Assembly: GCA_019314105.1 (NCBI GenBank)
Contig: JAFCZY010000021.1
Span: 1 to 13,195 of the forward strand
Direction of reading: 5' to 3'
DNA length: 13,195 bases
Source: Deltaproteobacteria bacterium
Lineage (GTDB): Bacteria > Desulfobacterota > Desulfobacteria > Desulfobacterales > Desulfobacteraceae
Made by a program: the position numbers and the translations under genes. Numbering within the stretch: the first letter of the stretch is position 1; each line of letters begins with the position of its first letter. Shown one piece after another: positions 12,091-13,195 of this stretch. The notes under the pieces were generated by a model. The model was not told the DNA's origin. It saw only the letters and a list, made by a program, of their open reading frames with translations, and searched no databases.

Positions 12091-13195
12091 AGAATATATG
12101 CTGCGATGAAAGCAGCAAATCACAAAAACCAGGTATTGAAATTGCTGATATATTTAACGAGCATGGGCAAGATTTTCTTGATCACCATCCAGCCTCTCAT
12201 GCACAAGTTGGTGTTATGAATAAGATCGTAACCTGCCGCACTGCAGCACAGGGCGGGCATATGGATTTTTGTGATTCATGCGGCCATACTCAAAATTTCT
12301 ATAATTCATGCCGGAACCGGCATTGTCCCAAATGTCAGACCATGGCAAAAGAACACTGGCTCAATGCCCGTAAAGCAGAGCTTTTGCCGGTCGCATATTT
12401 TCATTTGGTCTTTACTTTACCCCATGATTTAAATCCCATAATTCTCTGCAATATGAAGGTACTGCTTGATTTATTGTTTTCATCGGTGAATGAAACCATC
12501 AAAGTTTTTGCAGCAGATCCCCAATGGCGGCTTGAAGGAAATCCAGGCTTTATAGGAGTCCTTCACACATGGACACAAACCATGATGGATCATTTCCACC
12601 TGCATTGTCTCATTCCCGGCGGAGTGCTTTCAGATGACAAGGAACAATGGACATCCTCAAAGACAAATTTTCTTTTCAGAACAAAATCATTGGTGCTGGC
12701 ATTTAAGAATATTTATATCAAAGGTTTAAAAAAACTTTATAAGGAAGGTTCCTTGCAATTTCCGGGCAATACATCCAAATATGAAAATGATGATCAATTT
12801 GATCGCTTAATCAAAACAATTGCCGGGAAAAAATGGTCAGGCTATGCAAAAGCACCTTTTTCAGGTCCTGAAAAAGTATTGGAATATCTTGGCCGATATA
12901 CCCACAGAGTGGCTATCTCCAATTATCGCATCAAATCCATGGACAATGGCAAAGTAAGTTTTATCTGGAAAGATCGTGCAGAAGATAACAAGACAAAACT
13001 CATGATTCTTGATGCTGAAGAATTTATCCGCAGGTTTTTGCTTCACGTCCTTCCCAAAGGATTTAGGAAAATAAGGTATTTTGGATTTTTATCCCCAAGA
13101 TATAAAACCCAAAACATTAGAACAATCAGGAAACTGCTGAATGAAGATTCCGAAGGATACATATTCCCCAAAGATGAATCTGTCCAGGAAATGAT
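12087..13195 (+). CDS. IS91-family HUH (Y2) transposase, 3' end outside the window
   Basis: Rolling-circle transposase, at least 369 codons, open to the last base. It begins with GTG 12087 (GGGGAG six bases upstream), overlapping the integrase-fragment stop as GTGA. The N-terminal zinc-binding region has FCDSCGH and NSCRNRHCPKCQ (about residues 65-95). ELLPVAYFHLVFTLPH is the family's typical core. The metal-binding HUH motif is H171-L-H173 in DHFHLHCLIPGG, and the paired catalytic tyrosines are Y267 and Y271 in EYLGRYTHRVAI. These residues all appear intact, so the transposase itself may work although the linked recombinase is broken. Such recombinase-transposase pairs are a known arrangement in IS91-type elements. 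The right end and origin lie beyond the window. Confidence 0.93.
   Translation, partial: MKNICCDESSKSQKPGIEIADIFNEHGQDFLDHHPASHAQVGVMNKIVTCRTAAQGGHMDFCDSCGHTQNFYNSCRNRHCPKCQTMAKEHWLNARKAELLPVAYFHLVFTLPHDLNPIILCNMKVLLDLLFSSVNETIKVFAADPQWRLEGNPGFIGVLHTWTQTMMDHFHLHCLIPGGVLSDDKEQWTSSKTNFLFRTKSLVLAFKNIYIKGLKKLYKEGSLQFPGNTSKYENDDQFDRLIKTIAGKKWSGYAKAPFSGPEKVLEYLGRYTHRVAISNYRIKSMDNGKVSFIWKDRAEDNKTKLMILDAEEFIRRFLLHVLPKGFRKIRYFGFLSPRYKTQNIRTIRKLLNEDSEGYIFPKDESVQEM

Overview
The window looks like chromosomal DNA from a Gram-negative, AT-rich, anaerobic deltaproteobacterium, most likely a sulfate reducer of the Desulfobacteraceae/Desulfobacterales. This is an inference from the style of the proteins, the arsenic gene set, the apparent use of selenocysteine and the type of insertion element; there is no rRNA or other taxonomic marker.

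Region 1 (1-5110) is a divergent arsenic/metalloid cluster. Leftward from about 2408 run a protein with an unknown N-terminal domain and a CPNC thioredoxin-like C-terminus, a COG0701/ArsP-type permease, a small CAKC thioredoxin-like protein, an ArsR repressor and the first codons of a further gene. Rightward from 2569 run a second ArsR repressor, an arsC-like gene that has lost its catalytic P-loop by an in-frame deletion, an ACR3-type arsenite efflux transporter, a gene remnant and two tandem genes that make sense only if UGA is read as selenocysteine (Sec). The first encodes a BFD/CopZ-like [2Fe-2S] protein with Sec in place of the first Cys of the family's C-terminal CC motif. The second encodes a thioredoxin-like protein with UGA at both positions of its CxxC site (UxxU) and appears cut off at its 3' end. 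Each has a plausible bacterial SECIS hairpin just downstream of its UGA. The divergent intergenic region (2409-2568) holds two near-consensus promoters and a perfect 10-10-10 inverted repeat over one -10 box, the expected layout for ArsR repression.

Region 2 (5137-10471) lies entirely on the minus strand and is housekeeping: aapJ, aapQ, aapM and aapP, a complete general L-amino-acid ABC importer, followed by argC of arginine biosynthesis. A terminator-like hairpin between aapJ and aapQ probably lets the periplasmic binding protein be made in excess.

Region 3 (10472-11272) has no convincing gene. It contains a long imperfect inverted repeat (foldback element, about 10665-10910), a G-quadruplex-capable run on the minus strand, a perfect 14-bp inverted repeat and a small GC hairpin near the probable left end of a mobile element.

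Region 4 (11273-13195) is an IS91-type element: a tyrosine recombinase gene broken by a short deletion that removed its HxxR box, translationally coupled to an IS91-family HUH (Y2) transposase that runs off the window.

The most notable content is the pair of unannotatable selenoprotein genes attached to an arsenic operon. Next is the repeated sign of short deletions (arsC, the remnant after acr3, the thioredoxin-like gene, the integrase), which suggests an accessory region in decay.
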